Shown here piece by piece: positions 34,983 to 43,957 of a stretch of DNA of 64,000 bases. Each line of letters starts with the position of its first letter. Within the stretch, counting starts at the first letter, position 1. The notes under the pieces were generated by a model that was not told where the DNA came from, made no database searches, and saw only the letters and a list, made by a program, of their open reading frames with translations. The stretch lies in assembly GCA_030430385.1 (NCBI GenBank), contig JAUIFO010000004.1:183892-247891 (forward strand), read 5' to 3'. This DNA is from Bacteroidia bacterium. GTDB taxonomy: Bacteria > Bacteroidota > Bacteroidia > Flavobacteriales > Flavobacteriaceae. Both the position numbers and the translations under genes were made by a program.

Positions 34983-35816
34983 ATGAAGGAGAACGAGAGT
35001 AAGCATCGTGTATTGATTTTAGGTGCAAGTGGATTTATAGGAAATGCCTTGTATAAGGAGCTTTGTTCTTATTTTAAAACATTTGGTACCTATCGCATTC
35101 CAAAGAAGATCTATGAAGACAATCATCACTTTTTTCAATATAATGTTGAAGAAGATGATGTTTATGAAGTCTTAGAAGCCACAAGGCCAACCATTGTCAT
35201 CTCTGCGCTTCGTGGTGATTTCAGAGCGCAAACCATAGCGCATACGCACTTATCTGAATATGTATTAGAACACGATTGTAAGCTTATATTTTTATCGTCT
35301 GCAAATGTTTTTGATGCGTATAGTAAATATCCTAGTTACGAATTAGATAAGACCTTAAGCGATAGCATATATGGGCATTTTAAAATCAAAATAGAAAACA
35401 TGCTGCTGAGGCTTCCTAAGAAAAAAACTGCAATTGTTAGATTGCCAATGGTATTAGGTTCTCAATCGCCAAGACTCAAAGAATTAAAGCAGCAGGTACA
35501 CGAAAATACTGCCATTGAAATCTTTCCAAATATTATAATGAATGTGACTACAGATTCTAAAGTGACGCAACAAATTCATTATATCATTAACCGAAATAAA
35601 AGTGGCATTTTTCATTTAGGCAGTACAGATTTGGTACATCACGATGAATACATCAAAGATATTGTTGAGCAAATTCCAAGAAGAAATGGTGTAACCTACA
35701 AGCATGTTTACACCTCAAATGAAGATCGATATATTGCTGTTCTACCTAAATTCAACAAGCTTCCAAAGCATTTACAAATTACAAGTAGCGAAGTATTAGA
35801 CGCGTTAAAGAAGTAA
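34983..35816 (+). CDS. NAD(P)-dependent sugar epimerase/reductase-like protein
   Basis: This 277-residue short-chain dehydrogenase of the extended type begins with the nucleotide motif VLILGASGFIGNAL. FLSSANVFDAYSKYPSYELD and a YGHFK (Tyr-x3-Lys) pair follow, as in RmlD-like dTDP-sugar reductases and epimerases. It is short for the group and divergent, so the substrate is uncertain. It follows gcvT by 21 bp, but no functional link is obvious. Confidence 0.8.
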   Translation: MKENESKHRVLILGASGFIGNALYKELCSYFKTFGTYRIPKKIYEDNHHFFQYNVEEDDVYEVLEATRPTIVISALRGDFRAQTIAHTHLSEYVLEHDCKLIFLSSANVFDAYSKYPSYELDKTLSDSIYGHFKIKIENMLLRLPKKKTAIVRLPMVLGSQSPRLKELKQQVHENTAIEIFPNIIMNVTTDSKVTQQIHYIINRNKSGIFHLGSTDLVHHDEYIKDIVEQIPRRNGVTYKHVYTSNEDRYIAVLPKFNKLPKHLQITSSEVLDALKK

Positions 35817-35931
35817 TTCATCCTACTTTTAAAAGCATATTTTGTCAGTTCATCTTTTTTTTAGCTCTTAATGCTTATAAGTTCTTTTTTTGAAATAAAA
35901 TTTTATACTTTTAAGTGAAACTAAACTAAGT

Positions 35932-36222
35932 ATGGATAAACTTTCTGACGACGTTATTGAAAAAAAATTGTTGCGCTATCCTGATTGGGACTATTATGAT
36001 AATGCGCTTCAAGCCGAATTTGAATTTGATAATTTTAAAGACTGCTTCAGTGCTATGAGTCGTATTGCTTTTGAATGCGAGGCTCAAAATCATCATCCTA
36101 ATTGGAGCAATGTTTACAACGTCTTAAAAATTGCTTTATCTACACATGATGCTAATGGTGTGACTGAAAAAGACTTTAAATTAGCTGCTGCTATCGAGGC
36201 CATAGTTGAAGTTCAAGATTAA
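35932..36222 (+). CDS. 4a-hydroxytetrahydrobiopterin dehydratase
   Basis: This 96-residue pterin-4a-carbinolamine dehydratase regenerates tetrahydropterin after aromatic amino-acid hydroxylases. The active-site signature is clear in AQNHHPNWSNVYNVLKIAL, followed by THDANGVTEKDFKLA, and length is typical. No hydroxylase gene is present in the window. A near-match to the -7 box (TACTTTTA) lies about 20 nt upstream. Confidence 0.92.
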   Translation: MDKLSDDVIEKKLLRYPDWDYYDNALQAEFEFDNFKDCFSAMSRIAFECEAQNHHPNWSNVYNVLKIALSTHDANGVTEKDFKLAAAIEAIVEVQD

Positions 36223-36251
36223 CCCTAATTAATAACCTTCTAAATCCCCAT

Positions 36252-38312
36252 ATGTTCAAACGATTTTCGTTTTTATGTTGTTTTTTATGCCTGATAAATA
36301 CTTTACAGGCTCAAGAATCTGTTGCCTTTTGTGATCAGCTTCAAGCCCTAAAAAGTTTAGTGAATGAAAAGCATTTTCAGCCCAAACATGTAGATGACAG
36401 TTTATCTTCTGGTGTTTTTAACGTGTTTTTATCTAAACTTGATGAAAGAAAACGATTATTTCTTCAAGAGGATATTTCAGCCTTTGATAAAGACAAGTAC
36501 AGTATTGATGATTTTATCGCTTCTAATGACTGTAGCTTTATTGAAAAATACAGCCAGATTTTATCTAAACGCATTAACGATGTAAAACACATTATTTCAG
36601 GTTTTGAAACGCAATCACTAAACTATTCAGGAAATGACACACTGCGATTTAAACCAGATGCTAGTGCGACATACTTCAAAAACGAATCGCAATTAAAATC
36701 CTTTTGGAGCAAGCGAATTCGGCATAATGTATTGTATGAAATTATTGAAAAAGATTCGGTACTAGCGTCTATAAAAAAGAATTTTAAACGATTAGAAAAA
36801 GAGATCAAGCCTAAGATTATTCAAAAAGAACTTTGCAAGCTTGATGAATTATTAAACCGACATGGTAGCTTAGAGCAATATGTGCAAGAAGCGTTTTTAA
36901 ATGCCTATCTAGCCTATCATGATCCTAATTCCATTTTCTTCAATGCTTCAGATAAAGCTACTTATGTAAATCAGCTTTCTAATGATCAATTATCCTTTGG
37001 AATTATTACCTCAAAAAGTGACAATGGTAATATTATCATTTCGCATATAATTCCTGGAAGCCCAGCTTTTGTTGATGGCAACTTTGATACGAATGATATT
37101 ATTAAATCTTTAGAATCTAATGGTCAATTATTGGAAACCTATTGTGTTTCAAATCAGGATGTATTGGCTTTTACCAATAACGAAAAGCACAATACGATTA
37201 CCTTTAAAATAAAAAAGCAAAACGGAAACGTTAAGTCTATAACGCTCACCAAAACTAAAACTAAGATTGAAGAGAATTCGGTTACTGGTTATTTGATTGA
37301 AAATGAAGTTAAATTAGGATATATCAGGATCAACAGTTTTTATTCAGATTTTGAATCGCCTAACGGATTAGGCGTTGCCAATGATGTTGCTAAAGAGTTA
37401 TACAAACTTCAAAAAGAACAAATAGAAGGTCTTATCATCGATTTGAGATTTAATGGAGGTGGCTCTATGAAAGAAGCTACAGATCTTTCTGGAATGTTCA
37501 TTAATAGAGGTCCATTGTCTATTGTTAAATACAGTGATGGCGAAACCTATACCATTAGAGATATGAATAGAGGTGCGCTATTCACAAAACCCATTATTAT
37601 CCTGATCAATAATTTTAGTGCTTCAGCTTCAGAATTTTTTGCAGCAGCTATGCAGGATTACAATCGTGCTATTATTATTGGGGCTTCATCGTATGGAAAG
37701 GCATCTGCGCAAGGTATTGTACCTCTTGATGAGGCATCAGATTTTGGTTTTTCGAAGCTAACCATTGAAAAATTTTATCGCATCACTGGAAAAAGTCATC
37801 AATCTCAAGGTGTGATTCCAGATATTGAGTTGCCAAATTTGTACGATAATTTTAAGACTGAAGAAAAATATACCGATTATGCTTTACAAAATGACAGCGT
37901 TACGCCTACTCTAACGTTTGTTCCTAAGCCTCCTTTTCCGCTTGAAAAACTTAGAAGCAATTCTGAAAAACGCATTAGTAATAGTAATGCCTTTGGCGCT
38001 GTAAAGCAACTAAACCAACTGATTATTGATAATTATTTTGAGCTTGAGACAGCCTATAAATTAACCGTAGACAACGTCTATAAATTTAAGGAGGATTACC
38101 ATTCAAAATGGGATACGTACAGTGCGCTTATCGATTTTAAAAACCTAAACTTAAGTATAGAAAATACCGATTCTACTGATGAAGTTTTGCTATACAACGA
38201 TACCCAAAAAACAATTAATGATGCTTTACTGAATGATATCAAAACCGACATCTATATTTCGGAAGCCTATTATATTTTAAACGACTTTATAAACCTAAAA
38301 ACTACAAACTAA
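36252..38312 (+). CDS. Tail-specific (S41) protease, Prc-like
   Basis: This 686-residue periplasmic protease degrades proteins from their C-termini. A signal peptide (LCLINTLQAQ) precedes a long helical N-terminal region (to about 230), a PDZ domain (about 245-335) and the S41 catalytic core. Ser458 in NNFSASASEFF, Asp469 in AMQDY and Lys483 in SYGKASAQG keep the exact 11- and 25-residue spacing of the E. coli Prc triad. The helical protein gene starts 1 bp after its stop and is likely its partner. Confidence 0.93.
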   Translation: MFKRFSFLCCFLCLINTLQAQESVAFCDQLQALKSLVNEKHFQPKHVDDSLSSGVFNVFLSKLDERKRLFLQEDISAFDKDKYSIDDFIASNDCSFIEKYSQILSKRINDVKHIISGFETQSLNYSGNDTLRFKPDASATYFKNESQLKSFWSKRIRHNVLYEIIEKDSVLASIKKNFKRLEKEIKPKIIQKELCKLDELLNRHGSLEQYVQEAFLNAYLAYHDPNSIFFNASDKATYVNQLSNDQLSFGIITSKSDNGNIIISHIIPGSPAFVDGNFDTNDIIKSLESNGQLLETYCVSNQDVLAFTNNEKHNTITFKIKKQNGNVKSITLTKTKTKIEENSVTGYLIENEVKLGYIRINSFYSDFESPNGLGVANDVAKELYKLQKEQIEGLIIDLRFNGGGSMKEATDLSGMFINRGPLSIVKYSDGETYTIRDMNRGALFTKPIIILINNFSASASEFFAAAMQDYNRAIIIGASSYGKASAQGIVPLDEASDFGFSKLTIEKFYRITGKSHQSQGVIPDIELPNLYDNFKTEEKYTDYALQNDSVTPTLTFVPKPPFPLEKLRSNSEKRISNSNAFGAVKQLNQLIIDNYFELETAYKLTVDNVYKFKEDYHSKWDTYSALIDFKNLNLSIENTDSTDEVLLYNDTQKTINDALLNDIKTDIYISEAYYILNDFINLKTTN

Positions 38313-38313
38313 T

Positions 38314-39348
38314 ATGAAACATATTACCCTCACACTTTGCTTTGTTTTCTTAATGATTTCAGGTTCAAGCTTCGGACAATCTTTTGATAACGCTTCAGAA
38401 TACCTTGAATTTGTAGGTGAAGAGCAAGAAAACATCACCAAAAGCATGTGGAAATACACTAAGGCGATTGCGCACAGTAAAAGTGACAGAAGCATCGATG
38501 GCAAACGTAAAAATTTAATAAAAACCATAGATAAAGCTATTGCAAAAGTTCAAGGTGCCAATGGTTATGATGGTGACGAATATAAAAATCAGGTGTTGCG
38601 TCATATGAAATTCAATAAAAGCTTGTTAAATCAAGATTATGCTGAAATTATAGATATGAAAGCCGTTGCTGAGCAATCTTATGATTTAATGGAAGCATAC
38701 ATCCTAGCTCAAGAACTAGCTGATAAAAAAATGGAAGAATCGCAAGCCGAATATGAAGCTAATTTTTATGCCTTTGCAAACAAGCATAACATTCAAATTA
38801 TTGAGAATGAAAATGACTTAGGAAAAAAGATGAAAATCTCCAATGAAGTTTTTGAACACTACAATGATATGTACCTCGTATATTTCAAAGTTTACATTAA
38901 CGAAATCTACCTTTGGGATGCTATTGAAGCCAATAATGTGAGTGCTATTCAACAAAATGCTAATGCCTTAAATACTGCAGCTAAAGAAGGTTTAGAAATT
39001 TTAAAAACCAAAGGCACTTATAACAATGATGAGTCTATTATAAATGCCACTAAAACTGCATTTGAGTTTTTTATTGAAGAAAGCGAGCAAAAAATTCCTG
39101 AGATTACAGATTTCTTGATCTTAAATGAAGATTTCGAAAAGATCAAAACCAATCTTGAAGCAACTCCTGAGCGTAAACGTACCAAAGAACAAATCGATGC
39201 TTACAATAAAAAAGTAAAGGATATTAATAAAGCGATCAAGAATTACAACAAGGTGAATACCGAGTTAAACAATAAGCGTCAGCAGATTATTAATGACCTT
39301 AATAATACGAATGCAAACTTCTTGGCGAAGCATATTCCTAATGATTAA
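38314..39348 (+). CDS. Secreted helical protein, unrecognised
   Basis: This 344-residue protein has a signal peptide ending in SSFGQ. The mature part is nearly all alpha-helical and highly charged, with long heptad-like stretches (QIDAYNKKVKDINKAIKNYN, ELNNKRQQIINDLNN) near the C-terminus. I do not recognise the family with confidence; it faintly recalls LIC11966-type surface proteins. The ATG lies 1 bp after the S41 protease stop, so it is co-transcribed and could be an adaptor or substrate of that protease, which is inference. Confidence 0.75.
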   Translation: MKHITLTLCFVFLMISGSSFGQSFDNASEYLEFVGEEQENITKSMWKYTKAIAHSKSDRSIDGKRKNLIKTIDKAIAKVQGANGYDGDEYKNQVLRHMKFNKSLLNQDYAEIIDMKAVAEQSYDLMEAYILAQELADKKMEESQAEYEANFYAFANKHNIQIIENENDLGKKMKISNEVFEHYNDMYLVYFKVYINEIYLWDAIEANNVSAIQQNANALNTAAKEGLEILKTKGTYNNDESIINATKTAFEFFIEESEQKIPEITDFLILNEDFEKIKTNLEATPERKRTKEQIDAYNKKVKDINKAIKNYNKVNTELNNKRQQIINDLNNTNANFLAKHIPND

Positions 39349-39377
39349 AATGGGTTTGCAAATCCGTTAAATTTCAA

Positions 39378-39385
39378 TATTTTTG
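39378..39385 (+). promoter_or_regulatory. -7 promoter box of YebC-like gene
   Basis: TATTTTTG is an exact TAnnTTTG match ending 30 nt before the ATG at 39415. Confidence 0.45.
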
Positions 39386-39414
39386 GAAGCAATAAAACAT
39401 AAATAATATTAGTA

Positions 39415-40161
39415 ATGGGAAGAGCTTTTGAATTTCGCAAAGCAAGAAAAATGAAACGTTGGTCAGCTATGAGCAAGGCCTTTACCAGAATTGGGAAAGA
39501 CATTGTAATGGCTGTAAAAGAAGGAGGTCCTGATCCTGATTCAAATTCGAGATTGCGCGCTGTAATTCAAAATGCCAAATCTGTTAATATGCCTAAAGAT
39601 AATATTGAACGTGCTATAAAACGTGCGTCTGATAAAAATCAAGGTGATTATAAAGAAGTGCTTTTTGAAGGCTATGCACAGCATGGTATTGCAATTCTCA
39701 TTGAAACTGCTACAGATAACAACACGCGAACTGTAGCCAATGTTCGCTCCTACTTCAATAAATGTGATGGTAGTCTTGGAACATCTGGTTCTGTAGTGTT
39801 TATGTTTGATCATACTTGCAATTTTAAAATTAAAGGTGATGAGCTTGATTTAGAAGAATTAGAGCTAGAACTTATCGATTTTGGTGTTGAAGAAATCTTT
39901 GAAGACACAGACGAAGATGATGATGGAAACGTGGTGACAAGTGTGATGATCTATGCGCCTTTTGAAAGTTTTGGAAATATTCAGTCGTATTTAGAAAGCA
40001 ACAATATTGAAATTATTTCTTCTGGTTTTGAACGTATTCCGCAAGTGACAAAAGCATTAAGTCCTGAACAAATGGAAGATGTTGAAAAACTTCTTGAAAA
40101 ATTAGAAGAAGATGATGATGTTCAGAATGTATACCACACCATGCAAGAAGCTACGGAATAA
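39415..40161 (+). CDS. YebC/PmpR family regulatory protein
   Basis: This 248-residue member of the YebC/TACO1 family begins with RAFEFRKARKMKRWSAMSKAFTRIGKDI and has NPDSNSRLR-like (DPDSNSRLRAVI) and NMPKDNIERAIK motifs. Members act on translation of difficult peptide motifs or as DNA-binding regulators. This one cannot be assigned between those roles. The acidic middle (EDTDEDDDGN) is typical of the family. It is a single gene, tail-to-tail with the next. Confidence 0.93.
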   Translation: MGRAFEFRKARKMKRWSAMSKAFTRIGKDIVMAVKEGGPDPDSNSRLRAVIQNAKSVNMPKDNIERAIKRASDKNQGDYKEVLFEGYAQHGIAILIETATDNNTRTVANVRSYFNKCDGSLGTSGSVVFMFDHTCNFKIKGDELDLEELELELIDFGVEEIFEDTDEDDDGNVVTSVMIYAPFESFGNIQSYLESNNIEIISSGFERIPQVTKALSPEQMEDVEKLLEKLEEDDDVQNVYHTMQEATE

Positions 40162-40165
40162 AGAT

Positions 40166-41098
40166 TCAAAGTTTTTTCAACATTTCAGTTTTTGAGGTCG
40201 ATTTATTCAATCTTGGAAACCTCATATATCCTAACAGATGACTTATTTTGTAATTATCACCTGTTAACTTAAGAACTATGTCTACATCAGGTAATTCCCA
40301 TTTACAATAATATTCCAAATGACCTAAAGAAATAGCAAAACCATATCTCGAATAGTCACTTTTATATAAATTATCACTCCAAACCATTTCATCTAAGGTT
40401 GGTGTTCCATATTTTTCAACTAACAAACTTTTTATTTCTTTATAATCATCTATGTAAAGGTTATCATTTGAATGTTTGTTATCAAAGCTATATCCAATAA
40501 CACTTAATTCATTTTCCTCAAACTTAAAAAACAAATTTGTCTGATAAGTCCCCAAATTTGTATCTACTGTAAAGATATCATCAGATATTTTTATATCTGG
40601 AAATAAAGATTTAATATCACTTTTTGAAGAATTCCAATTAAGAGTTTGAAAACTGAAGCCATCGTAATTATTTGGGCTAATTCTACTTTCTAATTGCTTT
40701 TGATATGCATTTTGCTTTTGTTCTTCAGAAAATCGAATTTCATCATTAAGCGAAGCTGCATCTAACATAATGCTGTAATATCCATCGGAAGCTTTACAGT
40801 TAGCTATCATAACCCCCAAACTATTTTTAATGTTTTTTATAACGCATTTGGTTTGAGATAATTTATGGTCTATTTGAGTTATTGATAACCCTCTTCCTTT
40901 TAAAATATAATTGTATGAACTCTTTGATTTTATGTCAATTGTATCTCCCTCTGCAAAAGTATAACCACTCTCAGTTTCATAAGATCCTTTGTTTTGTTTA
41001 CGATTTTCTAAAATTGCTTGCCTCTCCTCTTTAGAAAGTTTCTGAGGAAAAACTACTAATGGAATATTTAAAACTAAAAATAAGATTAAGTACTTCAT
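40166..41098 (-). CDS. Secreted protein, unrecognised
   Basis: This 310-residue protein has a signal peptide (LVLNIPLVVFPQ) and then a charged segment QKLSKEERQAILENRKQNKGS. The rest mixes strands and helices; a repeated SLFPDIKISDD / KSLLVEKYGTP pattern resembles short substrate-binding repeats but no family is recognised. It uses more Asn, Lys and Ile than most neighbours. It stops 4 bp from the convergent YebC-like gene. A near -7 box (TATCTTTA on the minus strand) lies close upstream. Confidence 0.7.
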   Translation of the reverse strand: MKYLILFLVLNIPLVVFPQKLSKEERQAILENRKQNKGSYETESGYTFAEGDTIDIKSKSSYNYILKGRGLSITQIDHKLSQTKCVIKNIKNSLGVMIANCKASDGYYSIMLDAASLNDEIRFSEEQKQNAYQKQLESRISPNNYDGFSFQTLNWNSSKSDIKSLFPDIKISDDIFTVDTNLGTYQTNLFFKFEENELSVIGYSFDNKHSNDNLYIDDYKEIKSLLVEKYGTPTLDEMVWSDNLYKSDYSRYGFAISLGHLEYYCKWELPDVDIVLKLTGDNYKISHLLGYMRFPRLNKSTSKTEMLKKL

Positions 41099-41154
41099 TT
41101 TATAATTTTTAATAAAGATAAAAATTAAATTTTGTCAAATTGAAGTAACTTGAT

Positions 41155-41290
41155 AATAATAAAATCCTGCCTGAGACACAGACAGGATTTTACCCCTAAC
41201 TAAACTAAATTTTAGATCTTAATACTGTCCGCTTAACTACTGCATTAAGATACCTACTTATGATAATGAAACTTACATTATTAAGTTTCT
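41155..41290 (-). ncRNA. Candidate small RNA with terminator, divergent gap
   Basis: This lies in the 333-bp gap between two divergent genes, where no gene needs a terminator. On the minus strand a 13-bp stem (41161-41173 with 41179-41191) is followed by a broken T-run. Its only non-Watson-Crick pair is a wobble in minus-strand RNA but a mismatch on the plus strand. A second perfect 8-bp stem (41216-41223 with 41244-41251) lies upstream. The rest of 41099-41431 shows no open frame. The ends are estimates. Confidence 0.4.
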
Positions 41291-41431
41291 ATCTGTATTA
41301 TATACGTGCGTGTTTTAAGTTTTGGATCTTTTGATTTTAATTTTTTGAGAATTTTAACATAATAGATATAATTTTTAGTGATGACAATTTAAAAATTTGT
41401 CGATTAATGATTATAACCATTAATTAAAACT

Positions 41432-41977
41432 ATGAAATTCTTAAAATATTTGCCTGTATTACTTTTTATATTTGTCTATTCATGCTCTAATAGTGATGAC
41501 TCTGAAGAAAAACAAAAACAACCACAGAATGGCTCAATAAGTATTGAATTTTCAGATGGCAGAAACTATAATTTTGATCAAATAAATGCTACATTTGACA
41601 CTAATGGTGTAACAACCGAACCTAAAACGCTTAAGATTACAGCAACATCATCTAATAATGCAGTATCTGGAACCTTAACGATAGAGTTATATGACTTAAC
41701 CAACGAGCAAAGTTTTATAAATGGTGCTTCAGTACCTTTTCAAATTACTCCTGCTAATACTTTTGGTAGAATAAACTATATAGATAATGGTTCAACGTTT
41801 ATTGGTTCTTCTGGAGCACTCACAATTACAACCATAAATCACAATGCAGATAATAGTCCTGAAACAGTAGATTTCTCAGCCACCTTAGTAACTTCAAATG
41901 GAAATGGATTAAATCTTATTGGAAATATCCAAAGTATAATACTACTTTGCGAAGATGGTGGTAATTGCAGTAGTTAA
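41432..41977 (+). CDS. Lipoprotein, unrecognised
   Basis: This 181-residue lipoprotein has VYSC (Cys18) followed by Ser-Asn-Ser-Asp-Asp-Ser-Glu-Glu, the acidic pattern of surface-exported flavobacterial lipoproteins. The mature part is beta-rich (GSISIEFSDGRNYNF, LTIELYDLTNEQ) and ends with a Cys pair (LLCEDGGNCSS) that may form a disulfide. The family is not recognised. Its stop overlaps the mazG stop on the other strand. Confidence 0.8.
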   Translation: MKFLKYLPVLLFIFVYSCSNSDDSEEKQKQPQNGSISIEFSDGRNYNFDQINATFDTNGVTTEPKTLKITATSSNNAVSGTLTIELYDLTNEQSFINGASVPFQITPANTFGRINYIDNGSTFIGSSGALTITTINHNADNSPETVDFSATLVTSNGNGLNLIGNIQSIILLCEDGGNCSS

Positions 41978-42747
41978 AGAGTTTTAGCCTCTTCCCAATA
42001 AATATCCATTTCTGCTAAAGTCATTTCAGATAATGGTTTATCTAAATCTTTAGATTTTTGCTCTAAATATTGAAAGCGCTTGATAAATTTTTTGTTAGTT
42101 CGTTCTAAAGCACTTTCAGGATCAACCTTTAAAAAACGTGCATAATTAATCATCGAGAATAAAACATCGCCAAATTCACTTTCAATGCGTTCTTGATCAT
42201 TGGCATCAACTTCAGATTGCAATTCGCTTAATTCTTCTTTAACCTTATCAAAAACCTGATGTGGTTCTTCCCAGTCAAATCCAACACCTGCAACTTTATC
42301 TTGTATGCGATTAGCTTTCACCATAGCAGGCAAACTCTTTGGCACACCTTCTAAAACACTCTTCTTCCCTTCTTTAAGTTTGAGTTGCTCCCAATTTCTT
42401 TTAACATCCTCTTCATTCTCAACCTTAACATCACTATAAATATGCGGATGGCGTTCAACTAGTTTATCACAAATAGCATGGCAAACATCAGCGATATCAA
42501 AACTATTAGTTTCGCTACCTATTTTTGAGTAAAAAACAATATGTAGTAACACATCACCAAGTTCTTTTTTAACTTCTTCTAGGTCATTGTCTAAAATCGC
42601 ATCACCAAGCTCGTACACTTCTTCAATAGTTAAATGACGTAACGATTGTAACGTTTGTTTTTTATCCCAAGGACATTGCGCTCGCAATTCATCCATAATA
42701 ATTAATAAACGCTCAAAGGCTTCTAACTGTGTAGCTTTTTCAGACAT
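41974..42747 (-). CDS. mazG: Nucleoside triphosphate pyrophosphohydrolase MazG
   Basis: This all-alpha NTP pyrophosphohydrolase cleans the nucleotide pool. The 257-residue protein has two MazG domains: CPWDKKQTLQSLRHLTIEEVYEL with EVKKELGDVLLHI, and later EELSELQSEVDA with ESEFGDVLFSMINYAR. Both metal-binding ExxxE/ExxD sets are present, as in the E. coli enzyme. It follows the DUF5606 gene, separated by a terminator and its own promoter. Confidence 0.95.
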   Translation of the reverse strand: MSEKATQLEAFERLLIIMDELRAQCPWDKKQTLQSLRHLTIEEVYELGDAILDNDLEEVKKELGDVLLHIVFYSKIGSETNSFDIADVCHAICDKLVERHPHIYSDVKVENEEDVKRNWEQLKLKEGKKSVLEGVPKSLPAMVKANRIQDKVAGVGFDWEEPHQVFDKVKEELSELQSEVDANDQERIESEFGDVLFSMINYARFLKVDPESALERTNKKFIKRFQYLEQKSKDLDKPLSEMTLAEMDIYWEEAKTL

Positions 42748-42767
42748 ACGATAAGATATTAGTGCAT

Positions 42768-42775
42768 CAAAAATA
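42768..42775 (-). promoter_or_regulatory. -7 promoter box of mazG
   Basis: The minus strand reads TATTTTTG and ends 21 nt before the ATG at 42747. Its upstream -33 region falls inside the preceding terminator. Confidence 0.55.
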
Positions 42776-42782
42776 CGAGTAT

Positions 42783-42814
42783 AAAAAAATAAAAGTCCGT
42801 TAAAAACGGACTTT
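42783..42814 (-). terminator. Intrinsic terminator after DUF5606 gene
   Basis: A perfect 10-bp stem AAAGTCCGTT/AACGGACTTT (42792-42801, 42805-42814) with a 3-nt loop is followed by T, A and seven T on the minus strand. Confidence 0.85.
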
Positions 42815-42838
42815 ATATAAACAATCTATTAACGATTT

Positions 42839-43291
42839 TTACTCTTCTTCATCTGAAGTTACTTTAGCAGCATCGTCTTCAGTTTCTTCTAAAGCACCAA
42901 GCAAATCGTGTTGTTGCAATAGGTTGTACCATTGCACAATTTTTTTAATGTCACTAGCGTATACGCGATCTTCATCATAATCTGGTAAAACATTGAAAAA
43001 GTATTCTTCAAGCGTATCTTTAGAATCTTTATGGCTTATTGAGGTTGGTTGCCCATTTTCTTTATCCATAATTTTTTTAAGAACATCACGAAGTGGTAAT
43101 TCTTCAGAAAGTGTGTATACCGCAATCTCACTTAAAATGCTCACATTACTATGAATATTTACATTAACTTTTCGCTTATCAATAAGTGATTCAGCAATAA
43201 AACCTGTTCTGGTTTGCATCACTATTTTAAAAAGTCCTGGTTTACCCGAAATGGATAAAATTTGATCTAAACCTATTGTTTCCTTAGTCAT
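42839..43291 (-). CDS. DUF5606 domain protein
   Basis: This 150-residue protein begins LDQILSISGKPGLFKIVMQTRTGFIAESLIDKRK, the DUF5606 fold found next to def in Bacteroidota. A second helical part follows (EEYFFNVLPDYDEDRVYASDIKKIVQWYNLL), and the tail is acidic. It lies 10 bp after def. The function is unknown; a nucleic-acid or ribosome-related role is only suggested by the neighbours. Confidence 0.88.
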   Translation of the reverse strand: MTKETIGLDQILSISGKPGLFKIVMQTRTGFIAESLIDKRKVNVNIHSNVSILSEIAVYTLSEELPLRDVLKKIMDKENGQPTSISHKDSKDTLEEYFFNVLPDYDEDRVYASDIKKIVQWYNLLQQHDLLGALEETEDDAAKVTSDEEE

Positions 43292-43301
43292 TAGTTATGT
43301 T

Positions 43302-43892
43302 TTAACGTTTCTTCTTTTGCGCTGGAAAACGCATACGATAGTCAATTTTAATTTTTCCTTTTGAAATATTAGACAACTTTCCTTTGATCAAACGCTTTTT
43401 GAAAGACGAAAGTTTATCTGTAAACAAAATACCTTCAATATGATCGTATTCATGCTGAATTACTCTGGCAATCAATCCATCAAACTCTTCAACATGTGTA
43501 TCAAAGTTTTCATCTTGATATTCAATCTTTATTTTTGGTTGTCTGAATACATCTTCACGAACATCAGGAATACTCAAACAGCCTTCATTAAAAGCCCACT
43601 CATCACCTTCTTCCTCAATAATTTGAGCATTGATGAATACACGTTTAAATGAACTCAACGCTTCTTGTTCTTCCTCAGAAAATGATTCGTCTTCAGCAAA
43701 TGGTGAAGTATCTACCAAGAATAATCGTATTGGCAAACCTATTTGAGGAGCAGCCAATCCAACACCAAATGCACCATACATAGTTTCATGCATGTTTTCT
43801 ATCAAAGTTTCAAGTTCAGGATAGTCTTTTGTAATAGGCTTCGCCTTTTTCCTTAAAACAGGATCGCCATATGCTACAATTGGTAGTATCAT
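43302..43892 (-). CDS. def: Peptide deformylase
   Basis: This metalloenzyme removes the formyl group from new proteins. The 196-residue protein has GVGLAAPQIG (43-52), EGCLSIP (103-109, metal ligand Cys105) and QHEYDHIEG (His147, Glu148, His151). An acidic insert (AEDESFSEEEQEALS, about 66-80) is typical of Bacteroidota enzymes. DUF5606 follows in the same unit and ruvX lies upstream. Confidence 0.97.
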   Translation of the reverse strand: MILPIVAYGDPVLRKKAKPITKDYPELETLIENMHETMYGAFGVGLAAPQIGLPIRLFLVDTSPFAEDESFSEEEQEALSSFKRVFINAQIIEEEGDEWAFNEGCLSIPDVREDVFRQPKIKIEYQDENFDTHVEEFDGLIARVIQHEYDHIEGILFTDKLSSFKKRLIKGKLSNISKGKIKIDYRMRFPAQKKKR

Positions 43893-43912
43893 GTTGTAAA
43901 TTTTTTCGCTTG

Positions 43913-43920
43913 CAAAAATA
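43913..43920 (-). promoter_or_regulatory. -7 promoter box of def
   Basis: The minus strand reads TATTTTTG and ends 21 nt before the ATG at 43892. Confidence 0.55.
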
Positions 43921-43957
43921 CAATCTTTCTGCTGATAAAAGAACTTTTAATCATTTA

